64,000 bases of DNA from Loktanella sp. IMCC34160. GTDB lineage: Bacteria; Pseudomonadota; Alphaproteobacteria; Rhodobacterales; Rhodobacteraceae. The notes beneath the pieces are model-generated. The model was not told where the DNA came from, did not search any database, and saw only the letters and a program-made list of their open reading frames with translations. Shown here one piece after another: positions 47,411 to 56,971 of this stretch. Each line of letters starts with the position of its first letter. Within the stretch, counting starts at the first letter, position 1. A program made the translations under genes and the position numbers. Where the stretch lies: assembly GCF_004145845.1 (NCBI RefSeq), contig NZ_SELP01000004.1, positions 248,001-312,000 on the forward strand. The letters run 5' to 3'.

Positions 47411-48232
47411 ATGTTCCGTTCCACCGCAGCCGCAATCGCCATCATGACCGGGCTGGCCCTGCCAGCCCCGGTCGCCGCGCAGGACCAGACCCTTGCCGAT
47501 ATCCGGCAAGAGCTTTCGGTGCTTTATGTCGAAATCCAGCGGTTGAAAGTCGAACTGTCCACCACCGGCGCCCCCACCACCCAGATCGGCGGCAATACCC
47601 CGCTGGAACGGCTCGACAGTATCGAGGCGCAGTTGCAATTGCTGACCTCGAAAACCGAAGAGCTGGAATTCCGGATCAACCGGATCACCGCCGATGGGAC
47701 CAACCGGATCGGCGACCTTGAATTCCGGCTGTGTGAGTTGGAAGAGGGCTGCGATATCGGCGCGCTGGGCGACACGCCCAGCCTTGGCGGCATCGACAAC
47801 GCGGTGTCGGTGCCCACGGCCCAACCTGACAATGGTGGCCCGGTTTTGGCGATCAACGAACAGTCGGATTTCGAACGGGCGGAGGCCGCCCTTTCGGCGG
47901 GTGACTTTCGCGGCGCCGCTGACCAGTTTGCGGCCTTTGTCCAGACCTACCCGGGCGGACCGCTGAACGCCCGCGCCCACTACCTGCGGGGCGAGGCGCT
48001 GGAAAGCATGGGCGAGATGACCAACGCCGCCCGCGCCTATCTGGAAAGTTTCTCGACCGATCAGGCCGGGGACACCGCGCCAGACGCCCTGTTCAAGCTG
48101 GGCTTTGCGCTTGGTGCGATCGGGCAGGTGCAGGATGCCTGCATTACCCTGGCAGAGGTCGGCACACGCTTCCCCGGAAGCGAGGCAAGCTTTGACGCGG
48201 ATACCGCCCGCCGCACCTTTGGGTGCCAGTGA
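47411..48232 (+). CDS. cpoB: Tol-Pal coordinator CpoB (YbgF)
   Basis: A 273-residue periplasmic protein. After a signal peptide (MFRSTAAAIAIMTGLALPAPVAA) comes a coiled-coil trimerisation segment (about 30-90) and a C-terminal TPR domain beginning near FERAEAALSAGDFRGAADQF. CpoB coordinates peptidoglycan synthesis with outer-membrane constriction through Tol. It follows pal by 22 bases, and its stop overlaps the likely tilS start. Confidence 0.93.
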   Translation: MFRSTAAAIAIMTGLALPAPVAAQDQTLADIRQELSVLYVEIQRLKVELSTTGAPTTQIGGNTPLERLDSIEAQLQLLTSKTEELEFRINRITADGTNRIGDLEFRLCELEEGCDIGALGDTPSLGGIDNAVSVPTAQPDNGGPVLAINEQSDFERAEAALSAGDFRGAADQFAAFVQTYPGGPLNARAHYLRGEALESMGEMTNAARAYLESFSTDQAGDTAPDALFKLGFALGAIGQVQDACITLAEVGTRFPGSEASFDADTARRTFGCQ

Positions 48233-49491
48233 CCGCTACAGCCGACGACACCGCCGCATTTGACGCCCAGTTGCGCCATTTCGTCGGCACCGCCCTCTTT
48301 CCAACAATGCCGGAACGGATTGCCGTCGCGGTTTCGGGCGGCGGCGATTCCATGGCGCTGCTGCACGTTGCCTACGAGGTCTTGCACGGCACCGACAAGG
48401 TGCTGGAGGCGGTGACCGTCGACCACGGATTGCGGTCTGACAGTGCGGACGAGGCCCGCGCTGTTGCTGCCTATTGCGAAGGGCTGGGGATCAATCACGC
48501 GATCCTGCGCTGGGACGATTGGGACGGGCGCGGCAATGTGATGGACGCCGCCCGCCGTGCCCGCATCCGCCTTATCGGCGCTTGGGCGAAGGGCAGGGGG
48601 ATTGGCGGAGTCCTTTTGGGCCATACCGCCGACGACATCGCCGAAACCTTCCTGATGCGGCTGGCCCGGAAATCGGGACTGGACGGGTTGGCAGCGATGG
48701 ACGTGCAGTTCGAACGGGACGGGATGCGCTGGGCGCGGCCCTTGTGGCAGCAAAGCCGCGCGGACCTGCGGAACTACCTGCGCCGGCACGAGGTGCCGTG
48801 GATCGACGATCCGACCAATGAAGACGACCGGTTCGACCGGGCCCGGACGCGCAAGGCCTTGTCGGCCCTGACAGAGTTGGGGATCGGGGTGGAGGAGCTG
48901 TTCCATTCCGCCGATGCCCTGCGCGGGGCGCGGTCCGCGCTGACCCATTACACGTCCGAGGCCGCGCGTGCCCACGTGACCATCGACGGGGGCGACGTCC
49001 TGATCCCGCGCCGGTCCCGCCCGCCGATCCACCCCGAGATCATCAACCGGCTGCTGGTCGCCGGGCTGCGCTGGGTCGGGCGCGGCGATTACCCGCCGCG
49101 CTGGTCGGCACTGGTGGAGCTGTCCGCCGGGCTGTCGCTGGTGGGCAAGCATACGCTGGCGGGCTGTCTTGTGACCGAACGCGACGGGGTGATCCGTATC
49201 AGCCGGGAATGGAACGCCGTGCGGGCCACCACCTGCCCGACAACAGGGGTCTGGGATGGCCGCTGGGCGGTTGATGGTCCCCATGCGCCGGGGTTGGAGG
49301 TTCGGGCGCTGGGCGAGGCCGTCAGGGATTGCCCGGATTGGCGCGACACCGGCCGGCCGCGCGACAGCCTGCTGTCCAGCCCCGCGATCTGGGACAAAGA
49401 GACCCTGATCGCCGCCCCGCTGGCGGGTTTCAATCCCGAATGGTCGGTGCGGATTGTCGCGGATTTCATGTCATTTCTGCATTCGCATTGA
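48229..49491 (+). CDS. tilS: tRNA(Ile)-lysidine synthetase TilS
   Basis: A 420-residue ATP-dependent enzyme that converts C34 of tRNA-Ile(CAU) to lysidine, so that it reads AUA codons. The PP-loop motif SGGGDSMAL lies near residue 37, followed by [23 protein letters not shown]. The start may be either of two GTG codons six bases apart; the one at 48229 forms a GTGA overlap with the cpoB stop and is preferred. It sits between cpoB and ftsH, as in many alphaproteobacteria. Confidence 0.92.
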   Translation: MTATADDTAAFDAQLRHFVGTALFPTMPERIAVAVSGGGDSMALLHVAYEVLHGTDKVLEAVTVDHGLRSDSADEARAVAAYCEGLGINHAILRWDDWDGRGNVMDAARRARIRLIGAWAKGRGIGGVLLGHTADDIAETFLMRLARKSGLDGLAAMDVQFERDGMRWARPLWQQSRADLRNYLRRHEVPWIDDPTNEDDRFDRARTRKALSALTELGIGVEELFHSADALRGARSALTHYTSEAARAHVTIDGGDVLIPRRSRPPIHPEIINRLLVAGLRWVGRGDYPPRWSALVELSAGLSLVGKHTLAGCLVTERDGVIRISREWNAVRATTCPTTGVWDGRWAVDGPHAPGLEVRALGEAVRDCPDWRDTGRPRDSLLSSPAIWDKETLIAAPLAGFNPEWSVRIVADFMSFLHSH

Positions 49492-49576
49492 ACAACCCCG
49501 CGCGATCCCTATTTTAAGTCGCAAGCACGGGGCGCGACTCTCGCCCCGGAAAAGCGGATTTCAAAGGAGTTCCCCC

Positions 49577-51517
49577 TTGGGCAACGCGCGCAATCTTGTC
49601 TTCTGGGTCGTCTTGTTTCTGATGATCCTCGCCCTGTTCAGCGTATTCAGCGGCGACAACAATACCGTCCAAAGCCGGATGCCCGCCTATTCGGAGTTCC
49701 TGTCCGAAGTGCGTGATGGCAGCGTGACCAATGTCACGATCGACGGAGAGCAGGTGGTGTATACCACGGCCTCCGGCAAATTCACCACGATCATGCCCGC
49801 GTCGCAGGAAACCACCGGTATCCTGATCGCCGAACTGACCGACCGTGGCGTGCCCTTCTCGGCGGAAAGCCAGGAACAAAGCACGTTCCAGACCTTCCTT
49901 CTGTCGCTTCTGCCCTTCCTTCTGCTCATCGGCGTCTGGATCTACTTCATGAACCGGATGCAGGGCGGTGGCCGGGGCGGCGCCATGGGCTTTGGCAAGT
50001 CCAAAGCCAAGCTGCTGACCGAACGGCACGGGCGCGTCACCTTTGACGACGTGGCCGGGATCGACGAGGCCAAGGAAGAACTGGAAGAGATCGTCGAATT
50101 CCTGCGCAACCCGCAGAAGTTTTCGCGCCTTGGCGGCAAGATCCCCAAAGGGGCGCTCCTGGTTGGCCCTCCGGGCACCGGTAAGACGCTGCTGGCCCGT
50201 GCCATCGCGGGCGAGGCGGGCGTGCCCTTCTTCACCATCTCGGGCTCTGACTTCGTGGAAATGTTCGTCGGTGTCGGCGCGTCCCGCGTCCGCGACATGT
50301 TCGAACAGGCCAAGAAGAACGCCCCCTGCATCGTCTTCATCGACGAGATCGACGCCGTGGGCCGCGCCCGTGGGGCCGGCTATGGCGGCGGCAATGACGA
50401 ACGCGAACAGACATTGAACCAGCTTCTGGTCGAAATGGACGGGTTCGAGGCGAACGAGGGTGTGATCATCATCGCCGCCACCAACCGCCGTGACGTTCTG
50501 GACCCCGCGCTGCTGCGTCCGGGCCGGTTCGACCGTCAGGTCACGGTGCCGAACCCGGATATCAAGGGCCGCGAAAAGATCCTTAACGTGCACGCCCGCA
50601 AGGTGCCGCTTGGCCCGAATGTGGACCTGCGGATCATCGCCCGCGGCACGCCCGGCTTTTCCGGCGCCGACCTTGCCAACCTCGTGAACGAGGCGGCGCT
50701 GATGGCCGCCCGCATCGGCCGCAACTTTGTCACCATGGTCGATTTCGAAAACGCCAAGGACAAGGTGATGATGGGCGCCGAACGGCGGTCCATGGTGCTG
50801 ACACAGGACCAGAAGGAAAAGACCGCCTATCACGAGGCAGGCCACGCCGTAGTCGGTCTGACCCTACCCAAGTGCGATCCGGTCTATAAGGCCACGATCA
50901 TCCCGCGCGGTGGCGCGCTGGGCATGGTGGTGTCCCTGCCCGAGATTGACCGCCTGAACTGGCACAAATCCGAATGCGAACAGAAGCTGGCGATGACCAT
51001 GGCCGGCAAGGCTGCGGAAATCCTGAAATACGGCGAAGACGACGTGTCGAACGGGCCCGCCGGTGACATCCAGCAGGCCAGCGCGCTGGCCCGGGCCATG
51101 GTGTTGCGCTGGGGCATGTCCGACAAGGTCGGCAACATCGACTATGCCGAAGCCCATGAAGGCTATCAGGGGAACACCGCAGGTTTCTCGGTCTCGGCCC
51201 ATACCAAGGAAATGATCGAGGAAGAGGTGAAGCGCTTCATCGGCGAAGCCTACGATCGCGCCTTCCAGATCCTGACCGAAAAGAAGGACGAATGGGACCG
51301 TCTGGCGCAGGGCCTTCTGGAATATGAAACCCTGACCGGCGAAGAGATCGAACGGGTGATGCGCGGCGAACCCCCGCACCCCGACGACAGCGATGGCGGC
51401 AATGCCGCCGAGGCCGAAGAGAAGCCGTCGGTCGTCGCGATCCCCAAAGCGAAGTCCCGCAAGAAGTCCAAGCCCAAGGACGGCGATGGCGGGATGGAGC
51501 CGGAACCCACCGCATAA
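49577..51517 (+). CDS. ftsH: ATP-dependent zinc metalloprotease FtsH
   Basis: A 646-residue membrane-anchored AAA+ protease that degrades misplaced membrane proteins and some short-lived regulators. Two transmembrane segments ([18 protein letters not shown] and [15 protein letters not shown]) flank a small periplasmic domain. Walker A is GPPGTGKT (197-204), and the zinc-binding HEAGH is at 419-423. The start is a TTG with AAAGGAG seven bases before it, and the protein then begins [10 protein letters not shown] as in relatives; a longer frame would add 41 unrelated residues. A strong terminator follows. Confidence 0.97.
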   Translation: MGNARNLVFWVVLFLMILALFSVFSGDNNTVQSRMPAYSEFLSEVRDGSVTNVTIDGEQVVYTTASGKFTTIMPASQETTGILIAELTDRGVPFSAESQEQSTFQTFLLSLLPFLLLIGVWIYFMNRMQGGGRGGAMGFGKSKAKLLTERHGRVTFDDVAGIDEAKEELEEIVEFLRNPQKFSRLGGKIPKGALLVGPPGTGKTLLARAIAGEAGVPFFTISGSDFVEMFVGVGASRVRDMFEQAKKNAPCIVFIDEIDAVGRARGAGYGGGNDEREQTLNQLLVEMDGFEANEGVIIIAATNRRDVLDPALLRPGRFDRQVTVPNPDIKGREKILNVHARKVPLGPNVDLRIIARGTPGFSGADLANLVNEAALMAARIGRNFVTMVDFENAKDKVMMGAERRSMVLTQDQKEKTAYHEAGHAVVGLTLPKCDPVYKATIIPRGGALGMVVSLPEIDRLNWHKSECEQKLAMTMAGKAAEILKYGEDDVSNGPAGDIQQASALARAMVLRWGMSDKVGNIDYAEAHEGYQGNTAGFSVSAHTKEMIEEEVKRFIGEAYDRAFQILTEKKDEWDRLAQGLLEYETLTGEEIERVMRGEPPHPDDSDGGNAAEAEEKPSVVAIPKAKSRKKSKPKDGDGGMEPEPTA

Positions 51518-51540
51518 GCGAGCCGGTCCGGAACGATTGG

Positions 51541-51575
51541 AACCCCGAAACCTACGCAAGGTTTCGGGGTTTCCG
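51541..51575 (+). terminator. Terminator after ftsH
   Basis: AACCCCGAAACC and GGTTTCGGGGTT form a perfect 12-base stem around the loop TACGCAA, 24 bases after the ftsH stop, followed by TTCCGTTTG. It marks the end of the tol-pal-ftsH transcription unit. Confidence 0.8.
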
Positions 51576-51784
51576 TTTGCGCCTGGCGGCTGTTCCACAG
51601 CGTTTCGAGATTTCGTTGAAACACACGGAATCGCCTTTCCCGTATGAGCGCAGCGAAAGGCAGCGAACAAGCAATGCAATGCAGACTCGAAAGGCTTTAA
51701 GTGTCGGTCGTCGAGGCGCGTGATCCGGGTTGACACCTTTGCCCGGCTTTCGTCTGCTTTCGCGAAACCAAACAGGAGCCGCCG

Positions 51785-52369
51785 ATGCCCGCCCTCGTCC
51801 CGACCGACCACTATGGAACGATCACCTGGCTGGGGGTGATGCACCACCGCGACGCGCCGGAACTGGACAGCCACCCGCTGACCGAAATGGCGCTGACCTG
51901 GGCGGGGAACCCGGACGATGTGCACGCGGGTGAAACCCGACCCTCGTGCAGCCGGGTCAAGTCGCAATACCCCAAGGGAACCGAGATCCGGAACACCCGG
52001 CAATTGTCTGTCGTCAGCGCCGAGGAACTGGCGGAAATCGCCGCAACACTCGGGCTGGACCAAATCGACCCGGCGCTTGTCGGCGCTTCGATCGTCGTCG
52101 AAGGTCTGCCGGACTTTTCGCACCTGCCCCCGTCCTCGCGGCTTCAGGCCGACAGCGGCGCAACCCTGACCGTGGATATGCAGAACCGGCCCTGCCAGTT
52201 CCCGGCCCTGACCATCGAAAAGGCCGCCCCCGGACACGGCAAGGCGTTCAAGCCCGCGGCCGAAGGCAAGCGAGGTGTGACGGCCTGGGTCGAACGGCCC
52301 GGACTGCTGCGGCTGGGCGATCAGCTGCGCCTGCATATCCCCGATCAGCGCGGCTGGATGCCCGGCTGA
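51785..52369 (+). CDS. MOSC domain protein
   Basis: A 194-residue cytoplasmic protein with a MOSC (molybdenum cofactor sulfurase C-terminal) fold. Landmarks are RPSCSRVKSQYPKGT, the conserved cysteine region NRPCQFPALTIE, and GHGKAFKPAAEGKRGVTAWVE. MOSC proteins bind sulfur or molybdenum cofactor and include reductases of N-hydroxylated compounds; the substrate here is unknown. CAGGAG stands before the ATG. TTGACA at 51730-51735 may be part of its promoter. Confidence 0.8.
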   Translation: MPALVPTDHYGTITWLGVMHHRDAPELDSHPLTEMALTWAGNPDDVHAGETRPSCSRVKSQYPKGTEIRNTRQLSVVSAEELAEIAATLGLDQIDPALVGASIVVEGLPDFSHLPPSSRLQADSGATLTVDMQNRPCQFPALTIEKAAPGHGKAFKPAAEGKRGVTAWVERPGLLRLGDQLRLHIPDQRGWMPG

Positions 52370-52452
52370 TTCTTCGCCCTTTTCGGTTTTGAACCGCGCG
52401 GGGGCATCCACAGCCTTCAATAGAAAAAATCTATCAGTTCATTCCCTCCTGA

Positions 52453-52487
52453 CGGTTTCCTTTCGGCAACAGACAGGGCGGGAACCG
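52453..52487 (+). other. Stem-loop in the fhs leader
   Basis: CGGTTTCC (52453-52460) can pair with GGGAACCG (52480-52487) with one G-T pair, in the 222-base region upstream of fhs. I could not match it to a known riboswitch. It may be a regulatory leader or chance. Confidence 0.3.
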
Positions 52488-52591
52488 CCGATTCCCAGCG
52501 TAGAAATGTCGCAATCGCGGTGCAGGGGGCGTCGCTTTCTTTGTATGCAATGGGCGACGCAACTGTCTGCGGACACAGGGATACGACCATC

Positions 52592-54268
52592 ATGAGCTAC
52601 AAGACCGACATCGAAATCGCCCGCGAGGCCAAGAAGCGCCCGATTCAGGAAATCGGCGCCAAGCTGGGTATCGGCTCGGACGACCTTCTGCCCTACGGCC
52701 ACGACAAGGCCAAGGTCAGCCAGGATTTCATAAACAGTGTTCAGGACCGGCCCAACGGCAAACTGATCCTTGTGACCGCGATCAACCCGACCCCGGCGGG
52801 CGAAGGCAAGACCACCACCACCGTGGGTCTTGGCGACGGTCTGAACCGGATCGGCAAGAAAGCCGCCGTCTGCATCCGCGAAGCGTCCCTCGGGCCGAAC
52901 TTCGGGATGAAGGGCGGGGCCGCTGGCGGTGGCTATGCGCAGGTTGTCCCGATGGAGGACATGAACCTTCACTTCACCGGCGACTTCCACGCGATCACCA
53001 GCGCCCACAACCTGCTGTCGGCGATGATCGACAACCACATCTACTGGGGCAACGAGCTTGATATCGACATCCGCCGGGTCGCATGGCGCCGCGTTGTCGA
53101 CATGAACGATCGCGCCCTGCGTCAGATCACCGCCAGCCTTGGCGGCGTGTCCAACGGTTTCCCCCGCGAAGCCGGGTTCGACATCACCGTGGCCTCCGAG
53201 GTCATGGCGATCCTCTGCCTTGCAACCTCGCTGGAAGACCTGCAGCGCCGTCTGGGCGACATGATCGTTGCCTACCGCCGCGACAAGTCGCCGGTCTACT
53301 GCCGCGACATCAAGGCCGATGGCGCGATGACCGTCCTTCTGAAGGATGCGATGCAGCCGAACCTTGTGCAGACGCTGGAAAACAACCCGGCCTTCGTGCA
53401 TGGCGGCCCCTTCGCCAACATCGCGCACGGCTGTAACTCTGTCATCGCGACCACCACCGCGCTGAAGATCGCCGACTACGTCGTGACCGAAGCCGGCTTC
53501 GGGGCCGACCTTGGCGCCGAGAAGTTCATGAACATCAAGTGCCGCAAGGCCGGGCTTGCCCCCGATGCGGTCGTCGTCGTGGCCACTGTCCGCGCGATGA
53601 AGATGAACGGCGGCGTTGCCAAGGCTGACCTGGGCGGGGAAAACGTCGATGCCGTCAAGAAGGGCTGCCCGAACCTTGGCCGTCACATCGCCAACGTCAA
53701 ATCCTTCGGTGTGCCGGTGATCGTTGCGATCAACCATTTCGTCACCGACACCGATGCCGAAATCGAAGCCGTCAAAGCCTATGTGAAGGAACAGGGGTCC
53801 GAAGCGATCCTGTGCCAGCACTGGGCCAAGGGCTCGGAAGGGACCGAGGAGCTGGCCAAGCGCGTGGCCGAAGTGGCCGATGCGGGCATGGCGAACTTTG
53901 CCCCGCTCTACCCCGACGACATGCCGCTGTTCCAGAAGATCGACACCATCGCCAAGCGCATCTACCACGCCGACGAGGTAATTGCGGACAAGAAGATCCG
54001 TGACCAGCTCAAGGAATGGGAAGCACAGGGCTATGGCAACCTGCCGATCTGTATGGCCAAGACGCAGTACAGCTTCTCGACCGATCCGAACTGGCGCGGT
54101 GCCCCCACCGGCCACACCGTTCCGATCCGCGAGGTGCGCCTGTCCGCCGGGGCCGGTTTCGTTGTCGTCATCTGCGGCGAGATCATGACCATGCCGGGCC
54201 TGCCGCGCGTCCCGTCGGCCGAAAATATCCGGCTGAATGACGAAGGCCTGATCGAAGGTCTGTTCTGA
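52592..54268 (+). CDS. fhs: Formate-tetrahydrofolate ligase
   Basis: A 558-residue enzyme that joins formate to tetrahydrofolate with ATP, giving 10-formyl-THF. The nucleotide-binding segment [18 protein letters not shown] lies near residues 66-83, and the conserved [19 protein letters not shown] and [15 protein letters not shown]-like ([17 protein letters not shown]) segments follow. The start giving [10 protein letters not shown] agrees with family members; an ATG 72 bases upstream would add a run unlike any homologue. A terminator and then folD, the next C1-folate gene, follow. Confidence 0.96.
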   Translation: MSYKTDIEIAREAKKRPIQEIGAKLGIGSDDLLPYGHDKAKVSQDFINSVQDRPNGKLILVTAINPTPAGEGKTTTTVGLGDGLNRIGKKAAVCIREASLGPNFGMKGGAAGGGYAQVVPMEDMNLHFTGDFHAITSAHNLLSAMIDNHIYWGNELDIDIRRVAWRRVVDMNDRALRQITASLGGVSNGFPREAGFDITVASEVMAILCLATSLEDLQRRLGDMIVAYRRDKSPVYCRDIKADGAMTVLLKDAMQPNLVQTLENNPAFVHGGPFANIAHGCNSVIATTTALKIADYVVTEAGFGADLGAEKFMNIKCRKAGLAPDAVVVVATVRAMKMNGGVAKADLGGENVDAVKKGCPNLGRHIANVKSFGVPVIVAINHFVTDTDAEIEAVKAYVKEQGSEAILCQHWAKGSEGTEELAKRVAEVADAGMANFAPLYPDDMPLFQKIDTIAKRIYHADEVIADKKIRDQLKEWEAQGYGNLPICMAKTQYSFSTDPNWRGAPTGHTVPIREVRLSAGAGFVVVICGEIMTMPGLPRVPSAENIRLNDEGLIEGLF

Positions 54269-54289
54269 CGATCGGCTTGATCTGAACAG

Positions 54290-54322
54290 GGGGCATGGCG
54301 CAAAAGGTGCCATGCCCCTTTT
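54290..54322 (+). terminator. Terminator after fhs
   Basis: GGGGCATGGC and GCCATGCCCC form a ten-base stem around a nine-base loop, followed directly by TTTTC. It lies 21 bases after the fhs stop, so folD probably has its own promoter or depends on read-through. Confidence 0.85.
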
Positions 54323-54386
54323 CAGTTCGGGCGACCAATTTCAGGGTGCCCCGTGGCATCCGCCAGAAGAAAGAGGAGGCAAGGGA

Positions 54387-55286
54387 ATGTCTGCCAAAAT
54401 CATCGACGGAAAGGCCTTTGCGGCCGATGTCCGCGCCCGCGTCGCCGCCCATGTGGCGCGCCTGAAAGAAGAAAACGGGATCACCCCCGGCCTTGCCGTG
54501 GTTCTGGTGGGCGAAGACCCGGCCAGCGAGGTCTATGTCCGGTCCAAGGGCAAGCAGACCGTCGAAGTCGGGATGAACTCTTACGAACACAAGCTGGACG
54601 CCGATACATCCGAGGCGGACCTGCTGGCGCTGATCGACACCCTGAACAACGATCCGGCGGTGCATGGCATCCTTGTGCAGCTGCCGCTGCCCGGCCATCT
54701 GGATTCGGATCTGGTGATCAACTCGATCAACCCGGCGAAGGACGTGGACGGGTTCCATATTTCCAATGTGGGCCTTCTGGGCACTGGACAGAAATCCATG
54801 GTGCCCTGCACGCCGCTGGGCTGTCTGATGATGCTGCGCGACCATCACGGGTCGCTGTCGGGGATGAACGCGGTGGTGATCGGCCGCTCGAACATCGTGG
54901 GCAAGCCGATGGCCCAGCTTCTGCTGGGCGACAGCTGCACCGTGACCATCGCCCATAGCCGCACCAAGGACATCGCCGATGTGGTGCGTGGTGCCGATAT
55001 CGTCGTGGCCGCCGTGGGCCGCCCGGAAATGGTGCCGGGCGACTGGATCAAGCCGGGCGCGACCGTGATTGACGTGGGCATCAACCGCCTGCCGCCTGCC
55101 GCAGAAGGGGGCAAGGCCCGTCTTGTCGGCGACTGCCATTATGACAGCTGCGCCGAGGTGGCCGGGGCAATCACGCCAGTGCCCGGCGGGGTCGGTCCGA
55201 TGACGATTGCCTGCCTTCTGGCCAACACCCTGACCGCCTGCTGCCGGGCCCATGGGCTGGCCGAGCCTGAAGGGCTAACTGCCTGA
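54387..55286 (+). CDS. folD: Bifunctional methylene-THF dehydrogenase/cyclohydrolase FolD
   Basis: A 299-residue enzyme that interconverts methylene-, methenyl- and 10-formyl-THF. The catalytic lysine region is [14 protein letters not shown], and the signature segments [10 protein letters not shown] and PCTPLGCL are present; the NADP-binding loop is [11 protein letters not shown]. The ATG at 54387 follows GAGGAGGCAAGGG; a longer frame from 54312 would run into the fhs terminator region. With fhs it supplies C1 units for purines, methionyl-tRNA formylation and oxidation. Confidence 0.96.
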   Translation: MSAKIIDGKAFAADVRARVAAHVARLKEENGITPGLAVVLVGEDPASEVYVRSKGKQTVEVGMNSYEHKLDADTSEADLLALIDTLNNDPAVHGILVQLPLPGHLDSDLVINSINPAKDVDGFHISNVGLLGTGQKSMVPCTPLGCLMMLRDHHGSLSGMNAVVIGRSNIVGKPMAQLLLGDSCTVTIAHSRTKDIADVVRGADIVVAAVGRPEMVPGDWIKPGATVIDVGINRLPPAAEGGKARLVGDCHYDSCAEVAGAITPVPGGVGPMTIACLLANTLTACCRAHGLAEPEGLTA

Positions 55287-55436
55287 TATGAAACGCAACC
55301 ATGCGTCCTCCCGGCACAGAGTTGCCGGGGTGATGCCGCGTGACACATTCGTGCAACGCTGGGAACTGTTTCGACCTCGGCAGGTTTTCAGGCCGCGGTC
55401 GAGTTGATATCGACCCCTCCAACCGGCGCAGACCGG

Positions 55437-56294
55437 ATGGAGGAGTTCTTGTTTTCGTTGCTTTCGCCAGTTTGGCAATGTCTGAGTGCGCGTAGGGTGG
55501 TCATCGCATGGCTTGCGGCGTCCATCGCCGCGACTGTTACCGGCCCATTCGACACCTATACGTCGATGCCGTTTTGGACCCGCGCCGTCTATTGGTTTGG
55601 GCTGATCGCGATATCGGTGGCCTTGGGCTACTGGGTGCGCCGCGCAACGGATCGGGCGTTCGGCGCCGAGGTTGGCTTCGCGCGTCTTGAAGCGATCCGG
55701 ATTCTTGGCTTCGCGGCGCTCTATGCGCCGATCATCTATTATGTAACGGACGCGATGATCGGGGTTAACATGGCCCCGAGTATGGTGGTCCTTGAACTGT
55801 TCATCCTGATCGGTGCGGTCTGCGCGATCATGTCGGTTCTGGGATATTTCATCCTTGGCATCGGCGCGCCGGAACCGCCGTTCCGGCCACGTCTGGCCGA
55901 TCGTCTGCCCGAAGGGGTCACAGGCAAGATCCAACGGCTGTCGGTCGATGACCATTATGTCGAGGTCTTCATGGAAGACGGCGCCTATCATCGGCTGTTG
56001 ATGCGCTTTGCCGACGCCATCGCCGAGATGGAAGGCATACCCGGTCATTGCACGCACCGGTCCCATTGGGTGGCCGACGCGGCCGTATCGGGGGCGTTTC
56101 GCCGATCCGGACGGGATTTCCTGATGCTGACCGACGGCACGGAAATCCCGGTTAGCCGCAAATACAAGCCCGAGCTTGTCGAGAGTGGGTTGTTCAATCT
56201 TTCAGCTGAACCGGTGGATCATCCGGAAACGGGCGGAGAGAAGGGCACGGCCAAGGCACGGGGCCCGGTCATGACCGCCACGGCGGGGGAATGA
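55437..56294 (+). CDS. Membrane-bound LytTR-type transcriptional regulator
   Basis: A 285-residue protein with four hydrophobic segments in its first 130 residues (including VIAWLAASIAATVTGPF, AVYWFGLIAISVALGYWV and VVLELFILIGAVCAIMSVLGYF). A C-terminal LytTR DNA-binding domain follows, seen in IQRLSVDDHYVEVFMEDG and the late VADAAVSGAFRRSGRDFLM. No receiver or kinase domain is present, so the membrane part may sense a signal directly. The ATG at 55437 is chosen over a TTG at 55404. Its last 76 bases overlap the convergent pdeM gene. Confidence 0.82.
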   Translation: MEEFLFSLLSPVWQCLSARRVVIAWLAASIAATVTGPFDTYTSMPFWTRAVYWFGLIAISVALGYWVRRATDRAFGAEVGFARLEAIRILGFAALYAPIIYYVTDAMIGVNMAPSMVVLELFILIGAVCAIMSVLGYFILGIGAPEPPFRPRLADRLPEGVTGKIQRLSVDDHYVEVFMEDGAYHRLLMRFADAIAEMEGIPGHCTHRSHWVADAAVSGAFRRSGRDFLMLTDGTEIPVSRKYKPELVESGLFNLSAEPVDHPETGGEKGTAKARGPVMTATAGE

Positions 56295-56881
56295 AACAAC
56301 CCTGCAAAGGCCCGGTCGGATGACCGCAGCCCGCCGGTATAGGTGCCATAGGCCGGCAGGATCAGCCGCATGCGGTCAAAAAGGAACGCAGGCCGCCAAC
56401 CGCCGCTGATCCGGTGCTTGGGGTGATAATGGCCTGACACCTCGCCCGGGGCCGCATGGGGCAGGGCAATGTGCCGAAAGGTCAACCCGGCCAGGGTCAG
56501 TTCATTCAGGTGTGTGCCGCCCAATGCCACGGGCCCCGGATCATGGTTGCCTTCGATCCAGACCCAGCGCCGCCCCGCCTGTAGCGTCGCCAAGCGATCC
56601 ACGGCATCCTGTTCCAGCGCGTCGGCCGAGGACAGATCGTCGAAACTGTCGCCAAGGCAGATCACCGTTTCGGGGTCGCGGGCCGCGATGTCCGCCTCCA
56701 GCTTGTCTAGCGTGGCCTGCACCTCATACGGGGGCAACAGCCCGCCGGTGCGCCGCGCGATCCGTTCGGATTTCCCAAGGTGCAGGTCCGACACGCACAA
56801 GCCCGCATGATCCGGCAGCCAAAGCGCCCCGCTGGGCAGGGCGTGAAGCGGGGTTCCGGCAAGGGTGAATGCATGGGCCAT
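56219..56881 (-). CDS. pdeM: Ligase-associated DNA damage response endonuclease PdeM
   Basis: A 220-residue metallophosphoesterase. Metal-binding motifs are seen in order: CVSDLHLGK, CLGDSFDD, WIEGNHDPG, and HYHPKH. This protein is one of a four-member set (ATP-dependent ligase, exonuclease, DEXH helicase, PdeM) found together in many alphaproteobacteria. The start giving MAHAFTLAG is the natural one; a longer frame would reach into the helicase gene, which is divergent with 90 bases between the two starts. Ligase and exonuclease partners are not in this window. Confidence 0.9.
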   Translation of the reverse strand: MAHAFTLAGTPLHALPSGALWLPDHAGLCVSDLHLGKSERIARRTGGLLPPYEVQATLDKLEADIAARDPETVICLGDSFDDLSSADALEQDAVDRLATLQAGRRWVWIEGNHDPGPVALGGTHLNELTLAGLTFRHIALPHAAPGEVSGHYHPKHRISGGWRPAFLFDRMRLILPAYGTYTGGLRSSDRAFAGLFHSPAVAVMTGPRALAVPFSPPVSG

Positions 56882-56971
56882 GCCCCGGTGATGCCCGCCC
56901 GGCGCGGCGCAGGCAAGGGGGCAGGTCGATCCGCCCTTGACCTTGCCGCCCGCCCGGTCACTTTCAGGGGC

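Noticed and set aside
52439-54313. A 624-codon frame opposite fhs
   Set aside because: Shadow of a strongly conserved enzyme gene; it runs through the fhs terminator and leader.
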